In this document: one piece after another, positions 43,718-55,800 of the stretch | Layout of the letters: each line of letters begins with the position of its first letter | Numbering within the stretch: position 1 is the stretch's first letter | NCBI GenBank assembly: GCA_030998225.1 | Contig: JAPYXD010000555.1 | Coordinates: 3,658,001 to 3,722,000, forward strand | Source of the DNA: Diplolepis rosae | Lineage: Eukaryota > Arthropoda > Insecta > Hymenoptera > Diplolepididae | Length of the DNA stretch: 64,000 nucleotides | Reading direction: 5' to 3' | Program-made: the position numbers and the translations under genes | The notes under the pieces: model-generated | Seen by the model: the letters and a program-made list of their open reading frames with translations, nothing else | The model's database searches: none | Told to the model about the DNA's origin: nothing

Positions 43718-43855
43718 ACGAGGACTTCCTGTGGAGAAGGGGATGTCGGACGCCTATGTAGCTCAGTTGGTTAGAGCAGTCGACCGGCAATCGAAAGACC
43801 CGGGCTCGAATCCCGGCACAGTCGAAAGCGTCTCTTTTTCCACAGAAAGATTTTT
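43718..43855 (+). repeat. Hairpin-bounded SINE with tRNA-like head
   Basis: The outer arms AACGAGGACTTCCTGTGGAG...TCGGACGC and GCGTCTCTTTTTCCACAGAA pair imperfectly around a tRNA-like core at 43,752-43,824. Other copies are at 1-75 (inverted) and 42,796-42,885. Confidence 0.6.
43752..43824 (+). tRNA. tRNA-Ala(GGC)-like sequence, probably SINE-derived
   Basis: A full cloverleaf can be drawn. Acceptor GCCTATG/CACAGTC has 5 of 7 pairs, the D arm GCTCAGTTGGTTAGAGC is perfect, and T stem CCGGG/CCCGG is perfect. The anticodon loop CCGGCAA has GGC at positions 34-36. Box A (TAGCTCAGTTGG) and box B (GGGCTCGAATCC) are good. Defects are C instead of U at position 33, C at T-loop position 54, and two acceptor mismatches. 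With the repeat context this points to a tRNA-derived element, not a working tRNA gene. Confidence 0.5.
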
Positions 43856-44565
43856 AAATTATTAGAAAATATATTCTTAAATATGTGTCCACCCTGGCAA
43901 AGATTTCGGATTGGAATTCAATCCGAGCAAATCTGAGCGACTCCGAAATTTGTTTCTTGAATCATTCCAAAAAACGTTTTGAATCTCGTTCAATGAAAAT
44001 CGGTTGGAAATCAATCTGACTTAATCCGAAACTCTAATCTGAATGAATCCAATCTGATTCGGATTGTTAATTCGGTTCATATCGAACTCAGTTCAGATTG
44101 CTCGGATTAAAAACTTGGTTAGGGTTCGATTTTCATATTTTTTTGAGTTTTTGATGAAAGGATCCTAAATAGTAATTTATAGTATACTGTGCAACTAGGC
44201 AAAAAAAAAAATTATTTTGCGAGTGTGATGTGATGACAATCACACTAGTAAAATAAATGTTTTTCCCGTGTCTCACGCGATTTTTTTTCTACTGGGGGGT
44301 CAAAAAATTGATAAGGTTGCCCCGCAATGGTCAATAAAATCCACTTTATGGCCCTCTAGGAGAAAAAAATCGTTGTTGATGATGTAAATTGACTTTATGA
44401 TCTAGAAATAATGAAACTAAAAATTACATTCTTTCAAACGTTTCATGTAATTTTTATGAATCACTGGCGAGGAATCCAATTGGAGTCAAAACGATTTATA
44501 GAATTTTTCATTATTTCTTGAGATATTTCGATATCTCAAGATAAAAAACTTACCCTGTATATATA
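43856..44565. other. Gene-free stretch
   Basis: No gene. Bases 43,905-44,115 hold inverted CCGAATC/GATTCGG-type motifs related to 37,097-37,275. Confidence 0.35.
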
Positions 44566-45688
44566 AACTGCTGTGCAAAAGTCGTCAGACAATGGTTTTT
44601 AACCATTCACATAAAAGCTTCTAATTTATAAAATACCTAACAATTAATTTTTTCCTTAGTATAGCATGGAAGGTAACAAAATTCTGCATTTAATTATGTA
44701 ATTGATGTTGTTATGGAAAATTGTAATTAATTTAATCTAAGATTTATATTCTGATTTCTTCACAAATGTGATTAATTAACATTTTCTAAATATTGTAACA
44801 TTTTTACATGTAAAATGACTGACCTTTGCAAAATTAATATAACATATATATAATATAACATTTATATAGTTATATATTCGGTTCGAATTTACGGTTAGAC
44901 ATTTTTTACTTAAAGTAATTCGTCCACGAAAATTAAACTTCAGACAAAAATAGATAATTTTGCTTTCAAGAATAGCAAGATTATTATTGAAGGGCTAATT
45001 ATTTGAATAAGAAAAGATTAGTCTCCATTATAGGAAAATTTGAAATGCAGAAAAATAATGTATTTAACAAATTTTATTTTCGCTGAACGTTTTTTCTTAT
45101 CGCTCCATACCAAATTTTACAAAATAATGCGATTTTAATAAATCACGAATCATTTTTTCAGGAAAAAAAACTTCACAACTTTACAGTTTCAAATTTTTGG
45201 AAATAAATTCTTTAATGGCTGAAACCATTAGAAATCATCTTTTGATATAGCAAAAGTTGTAAAAATACAAACGTGATCGCATACTTAAAAAATTATAAAG
45301 ATTGATAATAAGAAAATAATACAAAACATCATTCAAAAATACAATAAAGTTATTTTTTAAATTTCTTTCATAAATAATGTCACAAGTTTGAAATTTTAAA
45401 ACTTTTTTGTTCTAAGCTCAGACTTTGGCTGCATCTAGAAAAATGATTACAGTTTACTTGTTAAATTACTGACATTCTACGTAGATCTCATTTTGAAATG
45501 AGTCAAGAAAAGTTAAAAAATATTTATTGTTTCGAGAGTTATTCAAAATTTATGAAAATTTTACCTTTTTGGCAATATCTTTGTTAATAATTGACTAAAG
45601 TATTTTGTTTCGAGAGAGTTAAATGCAGAATTTTTACTTTTATGTGAATGATTAAAAACAGGCGTCCGACGACTTTTGCACAGCAGTG
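44566..45688. mobile_element. TIR element with TA flanks (CACTGCTGTGCAAAAGTCG)
   Basis: The left tip AACTGCTGTGCAAAAGTCGT and right tip ACGACTTTTGCACAGCAGTG are flanked by TA (44,564-44,565 and 45,689-45,690). The right TA directly adjoins the next palindrome. The interior contains an FB1 arm at 44,925-45,235. Tc1/mariner-type tips; no transposase. Confidence 0.78.
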
Positions 45689-45690
45689 TA

Positions 45691-45957
45691 TACTCTCTTA
45701 ATCTGAATCAGTCAAAATCTACTGATTATCAGTGAAATTCGACTGATTCAAATAGCTAAAAAGAGGTTACTGTGAATCAGTCAAATTTCACTGATTACTT
45801 CAGTGAAAATAAACAGATTTAACAATGGAAAATATTTTCCCACTGAAATTAACTGATTTAACAGTTAAAAATATCTTTTTCACTGGTGAATCAGTGAAAA
45901 TGCAAATCACTGATTTAATTAGTGAAAATTTGACTAATTCAGATTTAGAGAGTATAT
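45691..45957. repeat. Palindromic MITE (TACTCTCTTAATCTGAATCAG)
   Basis: The left tip TACTCTCTTAATCTGAATCA and right tip TGACTAATTCAGATTTAGAG pair, with repeated AATCAGTGAAA motifs in the interior. Confidence 0.65.
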
Positions 45958-46971
45958 AATTAATAATCGCATATATGTAACTAGTGGTACAAATGTACCG
46001 TATGTACTAAAAATTTACCATGCTTCATCAAAATAGGTTATTCCACTCATGGAAAGCTGAAATCTCTCCTATAGACTCATGGACAGGAGTTACCTGAAAT
46101 TTAAAATGCTATGTGTGAGTTATACGTTTTTAGCTGATTTGTTGTTGATCATTTTTCAAACTGAGTACCCGAGATACTTTTTAGGGTCTGTTAAGTTATG
46201 AATGTATGTTCAGTTCTCTAACTCTGGTGCGAAAATCAAAAAATAAGAAGGTGAAGTACAGACAATTTATTATTGAAGCAAGTTATTTTATAGCTTAATG
46301 ATTTATGGCTGACGTGCAGTCTACACATGTGCATTAACATCAACATTCTGGTATACATCCTTCAAAACCGATTTTCTTCATTTTATTCTAACAAGACAAG
46401 AATTTATTTTTACATTCTCCGCTCTAAAAAAGTGTAAGTTAAACTCAAGACTATATAAACTGTAACATATTAGGGTGTTTTTTTAAACAAAAGTATAAAA
46501 TTCAGGTGTTTGCAATTAGAAGTAGAAACTTGTGTGAGACGCTGAAAAATGCTTAGAAAAATATAGTTACTAGGTATTAGCATAACTCCATAATGCACTA
46601 AAGTGTAATAAATCCTGAGGACAATAATTATGTACTTGCCTTTTGTATGTATATGTAAATTACACCTTTTCTCGATTCTTTCTTATTTTTTCGTCAGTAA
46701 TAAAGAGGAAAAAAATGTTTATGTTAAAAGGTAAATTATAAAATAGCAGTTAGGATAAACTAAGAAATTACTTCATTTTTTCGTTTGATATAGTTATAGA
46801 ATTACATTTGATGGACATTAAAAAAAAAATAATATTTATAATAAAACATGTATAATAAGATTAATTATGGCAGAAAATATTTAATTTAAAATAACAAATG
46901 GAAATGTGAATAATTTTGGAATTACCTCATTAGACGGAGAAAAATATTTGTCAAAAATTTCCAAACTATTC
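45958..46971. other. Gene-free AT-rich stretch
   Basis: Nothing recognisable on either strand. Confidence 0.35.
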
Positions 46972-47258
46972 GAAAATCTTTTTAATTTTAATAGACATGA
47001 ATACACAAGTGGTAAATTAAAATTAATAGATTTGTATATTATATGAAAAATTAATATACATAGATATTAAATTTAGTATCTTTTTACTCAAAATATATTA
47101 AAATTAAAAAACATTATTAAAATACATACACATGTGTACTAAAATTCAATTAAAAGTTTTTGTTTTTTAAGATTAAAGTATTTTAAATTTTATATACGTT
47201 ACTGAAAAAAACTTCCATTACATGTAATGCAAATTTGATACAGAAATTTCCAACAGTG
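46972..47258 (-). mobile_element. CACTGTTA MITE, copy E
   Basis: Same internal order as copy C (GGTAAATTAAAATTAATAGA, CTTCCATTACATGTAATG). The right tip is AGAAATTTCCAACAGTG before TA; the left tip is eroded. Confidence 0.65.
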
Positions 47259-47924
47259 TATGTACTTTTTTCTAATAATTCAACATTTATTAAGATTTCT
47301 ATCATAGAATATATGCTAAATTACCGCTAAAAATTCCTATCTAGATGGTAAAATAAATTGAATTATTAGAAAAAAGTATGTAGCTTTAGAATTAATCATG
47401 CGTTTCCAAATAGTTTGATAATTTTTAACAACAATTTTTCTTTGCGTACTTAAGTTAAATTGTTTTTCTTCTTTAAGGTCATGGACCTTAAATCGGATCA
47501 CTTGACTAGTCACGTGACTAAATTCCTACTTTACCAGTATTTTCAATTCGTGTAACCCCATTTCTATAAAAAATGAGATAACAAGTTGAAAATTTGTGAT
47601 AGTAAATGAAATGCTCTAAGTCAAGTCTGTCTGATCATAAATGTTTATAATTGTAAAATTTTTGTTTTCCAAAGAAACTTTTTTTTATAATAATAATAAA
47701 CATTTATGACCAGACAGACCTATATTGATGTATATAATTTAATTCTACAAATTTTCAGTTATCTATCTTATTTTTTATAAAAATGGGATTATGATGGAAC
47801 AACAAACATACATTAGTGATTTGTTTGATTGAGCATCAACTTCTATTGTGGCGCTATCAATTTTTAATGTCATCGAAAGGATATTGTTTCGAAAGGATAT
47901 TGTTTTTGGTTTAAGGCCATGGAT

Positions 47925-48272
47925 CAATCGGACCACGTGACTAAATTATACATTTATTCGTTCATGTAAGATAACTTTTTTAGTTTACAATGTATCTTTC
48001 TGATAATTTGGGAAACGTAACAAAAGATAATAAAGCACGTCTGTTAACTTCTTTTTAGCAAAAATTTTGAAAAAAATTCGAAAACTTATCGACAATTACA
48101 GTTAACTGTAAAATTTTTTGCAAAATTTTCACTCATACAAAGTTGACAAACGTTCTCTATCGTGTTCTGTAGTATTTTCCAAATTTTCAGGAAGATATTT
48201 TGTAAAAGAAAAAAGTTATCTTACACGAACTTTTACAGGAATTTGGTCACGTGATCTAGTTGATCCATGGCC
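47925..48272. mobile_element. TTAA-flanked element, GGCCATGGATCAA ends
   Basis: The left end GGCCATGGATCAATCGGACC, followed by ACGTGACTAAAT, is mirrored at the right by ATTTGGTCACGTGATC and TTGATCCATGGCC. The flanks are TTAA 47,921-47,924 and 48,273-48,276, the second shared with the next element. Length 348 bp. Confidence 0.82.
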
Positions 48273-48276
48273 TTAA

Positions 48277-48934
48277 GGGGAGAATCCCGTGTAACAGCCC
48301 GAAAATTAGAATATTTTTGGGGATTTTTCTGGGGATGAAAAAAATAACGAATCTTTCCAAAATTTTTGTGGTTTATTGAGGTACTCTTGAAGTATAAAAA
48401 AAATTTATTTCAGACTGATACATCAATAATATTTTGATTTATAAGGGCGGATTTCCGACATGTCCAAATTTGATAGGTCAATCTGCCCGATTTCTAGCTC
48501 CTCTCACAGGCGTCTAAAACACAAAAAACAAATTTTTTTTAAATTTTAGATCCTTAGTTAGTCAGTGAACCAAAAAAATTTCTAAAAATATTAATATTTC
48601 ACAAAATGGCGGCCATTTGAAGAAAAATCCGATTTTAACCCAAAAATTTTTTTTTTGAATTTGGAGTGGTTCACCGACAAATGACACATTTAAGCAATCT
48701 GTATACTCGAGTTTAAGTCGATCGGTCAAATACTTTTTAAGCTATGAATCGGGCAATTTTGTAAAGTGTGACAACAAGAAAAACGCGTTTAAAGATTTAC
48801 ATAGAGAAAATTGTTGGAAAAAAGTAAGTTCTTGATATCTTACGGGTTCCAATGGTTACTCGGCCATTCCAGGAGCTATTGTTTAAGCCAAAAAAAAAAT
48901 CGATTTTTTGCATTCGCTACACGGGATTCCCCCC
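48277..48934. mobile_element. TTAA-flanked element, GGGGAGAATCCCGTGTAAC ends
   Basis: The left tip GGGGAGAATCCCGTGTA and right tip TACACGGGATTCCCCCC lie between TTAA 48,273-48,276 and 48,935-48,938. 658 bp with no coding content. Confidence 0.82.
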
Positions 48935-48938
48935 TTAA

Positions 48939-50440
48939 GTGTCAAATATTATCAGAACAACATTTGCAGTGTTCTGAGATCACGCATTCATTGCAATAAC
49001 GAGCGTTTGTTGACTTAACAAACTTGTATGATCGCGCATCAAACTCATGATTATCATGCATGCTTTGTTGACACATTCGTCAGTTTTTGATATGTTTTTC
49101 CATAAGCCATTGTTTGTTGACTCAACAAATTTTTTTAGTGTGCTTTCAAACTATTTCTAAGCGTGATAACTCTTAATATTATAGATTAAAAAATTGAGCA
49201 AACTAACGATACACGGAAAATATTTTATTTTTAAAAAACTAAGTGGCACTGTAAACAAATTTGAATTTTATTAATAATTTTTAAAAGATCGTATATCTGT
49301 AAAAAAATATATTTTATTTAAAACATTATTTTGATAACCGTATATTAATAAAAAATACGAAGTCAAGATAAATCAATAAAGGCAAAATTCACAAAATTTG
49401 TTTTTAAAGTGAATAGACTTTATAAAAAAAAATTTTCTTCAATTTCGAATTATTAGCATCGGAGAGTGTAAAATCCACTTTTATTGATTTGACTTTTTAA
49501 GTCCTACTGTAATCGAAATATGAGAATGCTCGAAAGTGAAACGTACCCTTCATAAATGGTAAAAATTTGCCTCAATGTTTCCATTTTCAAATACGCGCTG
49601 ATTCCAAAACTCTGCTACATACGATGACGTATATTTATATCAGAAGATTTGGTAAGATTATATGAATGCTGCTATTATGTCTCATTATTAGACTCAAATT
49701 TGAGGCAGACAGCGAGTAATGATTGACATAATAAACTTTACCATTATGATAGGACTTTTTCACAAATTTTTCCAATAGTTCTGGTTTACTCTATAAAATG
49801 GTACTTCTTCTCACGAAACGTAATACATTCAGCCATCAAATTTCTTTCCGTGTAGATGTCAACTTTTTATTCATTTTGAAGGCAGGATGTAAAAATTGCA
49901 TTTTAATGACGACCAACACCGAAGCAAAAATACTATTATTCATGTCATTTATTGCCAAAGAATAAGAATTTTTTTAGCTTCTCGAAGTCTAATTCAGCTG
50001 TAATTGATTAATTTTACTCTCCGATTAAGATTATATGAAAATGAGGTGATTATCCCCGGGCCTAGAGTTTTGATAGGGCTCGGGTTTCAAACAAAGTTTT
50101 ATTATTATTATTATTTATTAATATTCATGATTTATTATTACAATAATTTAATAGTGCTATTTCATTATATATTTCTTTAAATTATACTATGCGATTTTTC
50201 AACTTTATGTGAAAATTATACAAATACGGAAGAAGTAAACACAAAAAAATGAAATTATTGTTTTTATAAGGAAATTTTCAGCCATGGATACTAAAATACA
50301 GTTATGATAAATAAATTATATAATAATTTAGTAACTTGTTTGTATTCGTGTCTTTAATCTTTACCTTGGCCCAAAGTTAAAATCGTTATAGTATTTTTGT
50401 ATTGGCATTGGGTCAGTTCCGTTTCATTAAAAATCTATAA
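48939..50440. other. Gene-free AT-rich stretch
   Basis: No gene. A small inverted cluster of TTTGTTGACTTAACAAA motifs lies at 48,960-49,130. Confidence 0.35.
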
Positions 50441-50449
50441 TTAAGGAAA

Positions 50450-50790
50450 CATATTATAGAGATAAAAAGGCAAATGTTTCGGCCACAAATGGGGGCCTTC
50501 TTCAGTGCCAGCTAATTTCATGGACTTGATGACTAAGCTGTTATTGTGCGAAAAAAATAAGTTGTTTATAGTAATACTAGATATTTTGTTTGTTTTTTTT
50601 TTTTTAATAATATTTAATAAAAACATGTAAGGAACTTATGCAAGAGGACAAGCTCCAAGGCGTCCAGGAACCAGACCGCTCCAAACACAGTCCTCAAAAA
50701 AAGGAGGAGAAGGAACTCCTTTTCGGCAAATTTGTGGAGAATGTGACTGCAAAAACCGCTTCTCCTCATAGACACACACAAAAAGCATGT
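50450..50790 (-). repeat. Second retroelement tail with CTGAAGA...GAAAC motif
   Basis: 50,460-50,510 matches the 16,862 repeat. It is followed by a GC-richer block (50,640-50,790) with GTCCTCAAAAAAAGGAGGAG, which resembles the TGAGGACTTTG block near 18,040. Together these suggest one retroelement family with two truncated copies. Confidence 0.4.
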
Positions 50791-50795
50791 ATTAA

Positions 50796-51362
50796 GAGAA
50801 TATGATACTTATAAGGAAAGTAGCAAGTTCATGTGAACAACTTTGTCTAGTTTTTACTTGTTTATGTCCAAAATTCATTAAATTTTCCTTTCAAAATTCG
50901 GAAAATGTCGAAGAAGATAAAAACGGACGTATATGGACTCATTTTAGTTTTGATAATAAAAAAAAATTTCAATTCAAAATTTCAAGAATTTGAAACCGTT
51001 TGAACCCTCAAAATACAAAAAAACCCACCAAATGGTCCAAACATGGTCGTTTTTTTTGTATTTTAAGGATTCGAACGGATTTGAATTCTTGAAATTTTGA
51101 ATTATACTTTTGTTTGGACACTAAGGGGAATTTGAGTTTGTAGTGATACGGGTTCAAATTTATTTTTAAACAAATTTCCGATAGATTTCAATAAAATTGA
51201 ACTTTTTTTCATTTTCCAAACCAAAAGTTGTTTATCTACGTCTGTTTTCATCTTCTCTGAAATTATTCAAATTTCAAAGACAAAACTCAATTTATTTTGG
51301 AAAAAAATATGTAGAAACCTAAAATCAATAAAATTTGTCGATTTCTTAAGTATCACATGTCC
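50796..51362. mobile_element. TTAA-flanked element, GATACTT type, long copy
   Basis: The left tip (AGAATATGATACTTATAAGG) follows TTAA 50,792-50,795. The right tip AAGTATCACATGTCC precedes TTAA 51,363-51,366. The arms are inverted over most of their length (TTTTTACTTGTTTATGTCCA against a diverged inverse). Confidence 0.72.
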
Positions 51363-51366
51363 TTAA

Positions 51367-51654
51367 GGGAATGTGATACTTGTTCATGTAAACAATTTGG
51401 TCCAGTTTCTACATGTTTGTGTCCAAAATACATAAACTTTTGTTTTAAAAATTTGAGAAATAAAATTTTTCCGATATATATTGCTGAAATTGGACTTTTT
51501 TCAATTTTGAAACTAAAAGTAGTCTATCTACAACCGTTTTTATCTTCGCTAACATTTCCTAAATTTTAAATAGAAAATTATATATTTTTTAGACACAAAC
51601 AAGTAGAGAACTAAAATCAATAAAATTTACTAATCTGCTGAGTATAACATACCC
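51367..51654. mobile_element. TTAA-flanked element, GATACTT type, short copy
   Basis: The left tip GGGAATGTGATACTTG and right tip AGTATAACATACCC lie between TTAA 51,363-51,366 (shared with the previous element) and 51,655-51,658. 288 bp fold-back structure. Confidence 0.78.
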
Positions 51655-51659
51655 TTAAG

Positions 51660-51985
51660 AAGGATTAAAAAGAAATAAACATCAATTTGGTTAGAATTTT
51701 TCGTATCTCGTATAATTGAACTGGAAAATGGAATTTAGATATTGACTTTTTTCAAGTTTTAACATACTGTAACTTTCCCAATTTTAGTTTAATCGGAAAA
51801 TGTTATTAGGATAATTAGTAGAGATTTATAAGCACTATCAGAAACCAGTATTAGAATTTTGGATTTTTTCAAAAACACAAAAAGTGTTCAGTGACTCAAA
51901 ACATAAAAAGGATTTGATAAAAGTTTCGAAAGTCATTTTTCACATAAAACTAAAACCTACTCATCCATGAGAATGTAATATTATA
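51660..51985 (+). repeat. Fragment of family R27
   Basis: It contains TTCGTATCTCGTATAATT, AGAGATTTATAAGCACTATC, AGAAACCAGTATT and TTTCGAAAGTCATTTTTCAC in the same order as 32,250-32,690. Confidence 0.6.
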
Positions 51986-52833
51986 TCGAAATTATATAAT
52001 GTCACGAGACTGCAAAATCTTCTTCTCAGTTTCCAAACGTGGTTTTAATTAAATGTAAATTCACACTGCATAATTGAGTCCTTGAATCATCTTGATTTTA
52101 TCGTATAGATATTTGTTATCTATTAATTTTTTGTTCATTTGTCTGCCAAGATCGAGTCTAGAAAAAAGCTGCTTTCAAGGAAGAATTGGAGGGACAGTCA
52201 AGAAAAAAGTTAGTCAAACCGACTATATGTATAGTTTTTTTTTTAATAAAATGAATTATACAAATTTTGAATTAGATACAAATTTAAGGTTTTTTATTGA
52301 TGGTATATTATCTAAAAACAGCTAAAAAAACAAAAATGTGTGTAACGATTCCAACCTTAAAAGTATATTATTTTTATCCAATTCAAACTTTTAATGAGTC
52401 ATTTTATTCTAGATGAAATTTTCCATACTTCACTAAAAATAAAACTTAATGAATGAAAATTATAAATGAAAAAAACTAAGCAAACAGTCGGTTCCGACTG
52501 TCCATCCAATTCTTCTTTAAAATAATTCTTCATTTTTTCACTGTACTCATTAATATACAGTAATTACCTCGGCGCTTGCATATTCTTGGCCTTTGCAATT
52601 ATTAAAAAGAAAGAAATTTTATGGCCTAGCTGTTCAGGGACATCATTCATATCTAGATTGTAAAACCAATTAAATTACCCCATTAAATGAATTTATATTT
52701 AATTAATTAAAATTTATTTTTATTTTTAGTAATAAAATTACAGGATTAAATTTAAAATAATTACAATTACAGTTTCAATATTTTCTACTAATTAAATATT
52801 TATTCACCATAGTATTATATAATATTATTGTTT
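51986..52833. other. Gene-free stretch downstream of SDR2
   Basis: No gene. It should hold the SDR2 3' untranslated region just left of 52,834; several AATAAA-type signals on the minus strand occur in the AT-rich sequence, so no single one can be chosen. Confidence 0.35.
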
Positions 52834-55800
52834 TCATCGTACATTGGCCAGGAAATCCAAAATCAATGTTTTCACAGAAAGAGGCACAATTCTATAAAAT
52901 TTAAAGAATAAAAATATCATTTTCAATTCACAATGACGAACTATTGAATTAATTGAACTTAAGGCCATGTGGTAGGGTCTGAAATCAACAATTACATACG
53001 ACCATTTTATTGATAAAATAATTATTTTAATAAATTTTCCAGAGAAGACAGCAATGCAGAAAAATGTAACGGATTACTGTCTTTTCCGGAAAATTTGTTA
53101 AAATTATTATTTTAATTATAAAGCGCTCATATATAATTGGTCACGTTAGAGCCTACCATATGGCCTTAATATAAGAAAGAGAGTAAATTTTTTGCTTTTA
53201 TTTTTGCCTACCTGTTTATTGAATCTAAATAGAGGAGGCATCTAGGTATGGAATATTCGCTATAATTTCTTCGAACAGCCTTAATTACTTCTTGCGCTGC
53301 GTAACTAGGAGAAACCACTCCAAAAAGGTACGGAAACCTGGATTTCGTAATAAAAATGAATTTATTTAATAAAAAAATATATCAAATCAACATTTTGTTT
53401 TGAAAAATAACGAACGTTCATTCATGCAAAATTGTATGCATAATTAACAGTTAATGGTTTATATTTTTTATTTTTACCTGTATTTTGGGTCCACAGCCAA
53501 TCCAGTGTCTACATAAAAAGGGTAAATTGTAGTAAAATAAATACGTGGTTTCCTAGGATCCATTTTTATCTCCTCCTTAAGGCCATCCATCAATCCTTTC
53601 AGAAAATTTAACTTATAATTCAAATTAAAACTTTCATGCAATTAATTTAATAAACATTTTTATAATAATTCAATTTACCTCTTACTGCAAATTTGGAAGC
53701 ACAGTAAGGAACCTTATTTGCAACACCATAAAGTCCACACATACTACAGATTGAAACAATATGACCTTTTCCATTCTGCAACATGCTAGGTAGACACGAT
53801 TGTATTGTCTATAAAAACGAATGAGAGAAACGATAAAATTAATTTATTGTTGGAAAATACTAAGGTATTTAAAATTAATAGTGATAAAAAAATGAATGAG
53901 TAGCTTACCCAGAAGTTGGATAAGACATTAACGTTAAAAGTTTTTTCTATGTCGTCTGGATAATGTTCGAGGACAGGACGATGCAACAAAATAGCTGCAT
54001 TATTTATTAAAATTGAGACATCAGGTACTCCAACTTTTCTCATCATTCTCAACGTTTCTCGAACCTCCAACCTCTTCGATACGTCTACCACAAAACCATA
54101 AGCCTATAAAATGTATATTCATAATAAAATTCTAGTTATAGAACTATAAATGACTAAAATAACTCTCAAATGTATTTCTTATGGGAATCCGCCACCTTTA
54201 ATTTTTCTATTTTTATTTTTTGAGTTTAGACCTTCCATATATTTTTTTTTAATGTTTAGTACCTTTAATTAGAAAGGTTTTGGCGATTTTAAAAAATTTC
54301 AGAATTTTTATGTACTTTTAAACTAAAAATATTGAGTTTTTTGAAATTTCAAATTAATTAGTTGAGTTTGAAATTTTTTCCACAGAAAGATTTTCAAATT
54401 CTTTAAATTTTTGAAATTTGTTTACTTTGGAAAACTTTTTTGTTTTTTAACCAATTCTCATGATTCTTTTTTTATTTTGTTCCTTACAATATGGAGAAAC
54501 TTTTTAGGTTAGGAAAATAAGGTAAAATGACTGAAAAAAAAGTTACAAATAAAATAAAATTTTGGGATATTTTTTTATTTTTATTTTATTTTTAACTTTT
54601 TTTTAGTCATGTTATCTTATTTTCCATACCCAAAAAGTTGATACACTTTGTAAGGAACAAAATAATAAAAGAATCATGACAATTGGTGAAAAAAAAAAGT
54701 TATTCAAAGTCAAAGAAATGTCAAAAAAATATATATACAACTCAAAATTTTTTGTTTGAAAATACATAAAGGTGCTGGTATTAAAAAAAAATAAAAAATA
54801 AACCTTCCTAAATAAAGGTACTAAACATAAAATAAATTATATGGAAGATCTAAACTCAAAAAATAAAAATATTAAAGGTGGCGGATCCCCTTGGGGTAGT
54901 TGACGTACCAAAGATCAGGTCCCTGAAGAAAAAAATTTTTCTATAATTTTAAGATATGAATTGATATTATCAGTCATGTCTTATAAAAGAAAATACATTA
55001 TCTTTTATGAAAAAGATTTAAAATTTACGAAGAATAATACTTTTAATATTGTTTTTTGTAATAGAATTTTTCCTTACTATCGCTTTTTACAAATTTTTTA
55101 AAAATGATTAGATTTTCATAAATCATGGCTTATTTCCTCGGGGAAAACATTCTCTATAACTCTAATTTTTCCAATTTTAAAAGTAAAGTTATTTTTGAAG
55201 ATTTTTTTCTTGGTTTCAAAATTGGAAATACTAAAGTTGTAGATAAGATTTCTCTGAAAAAAATAAGCGATGATTTATGAAAATCCAATCATTTTTAAAA
55301 AATTGATAAGAAGCGATAGTAAGGAAAAATTCAATTACAAAAAACACTATTAAAAGTTTTATTTTTCGCGAGTTGTAAATTTTCCCATAAAAAATAATGT
55401 TTTTTCGTCCACAAGACATGACTGATAATATCATTTAGAGTCTAATATCATAGACATTTTTTTTTTCAAAGTCCTGATTTTTGGCACGACATATACATTA
55501 AGGAATAATTGAGTAATTAAATGATAAAATATTAGAATTGTATGTACTTCGCCTCCTTCGTTAAGAATAGCACTCAATGTGGATTTATTAGCATCAACAT
55601 CCTTATCCCAGCAGACGACTATACAACCTAACGCAGCTAATTGAATTGCTAATTCTTTCCCAATTCCATGACCTGCTCCAGAAATCTAAGAATGCAATAA
55701 CATTCCGTTGGTTAATTTTTAATGATAGATTCAATTATTGTGAATATTACCAATACTGTCTCTCCTAGCAAATTTTTCATTGAAGGTGGAATAATGAGTC

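Noticed and set aside
43752..43824. Functional tRNA-Ala gene
   Set aside because: C33 in place of U33, acceptor mismatches and membership of a dispersed hairpin repeat point to a SINE-derived sequence; listed as tRNA-like only.
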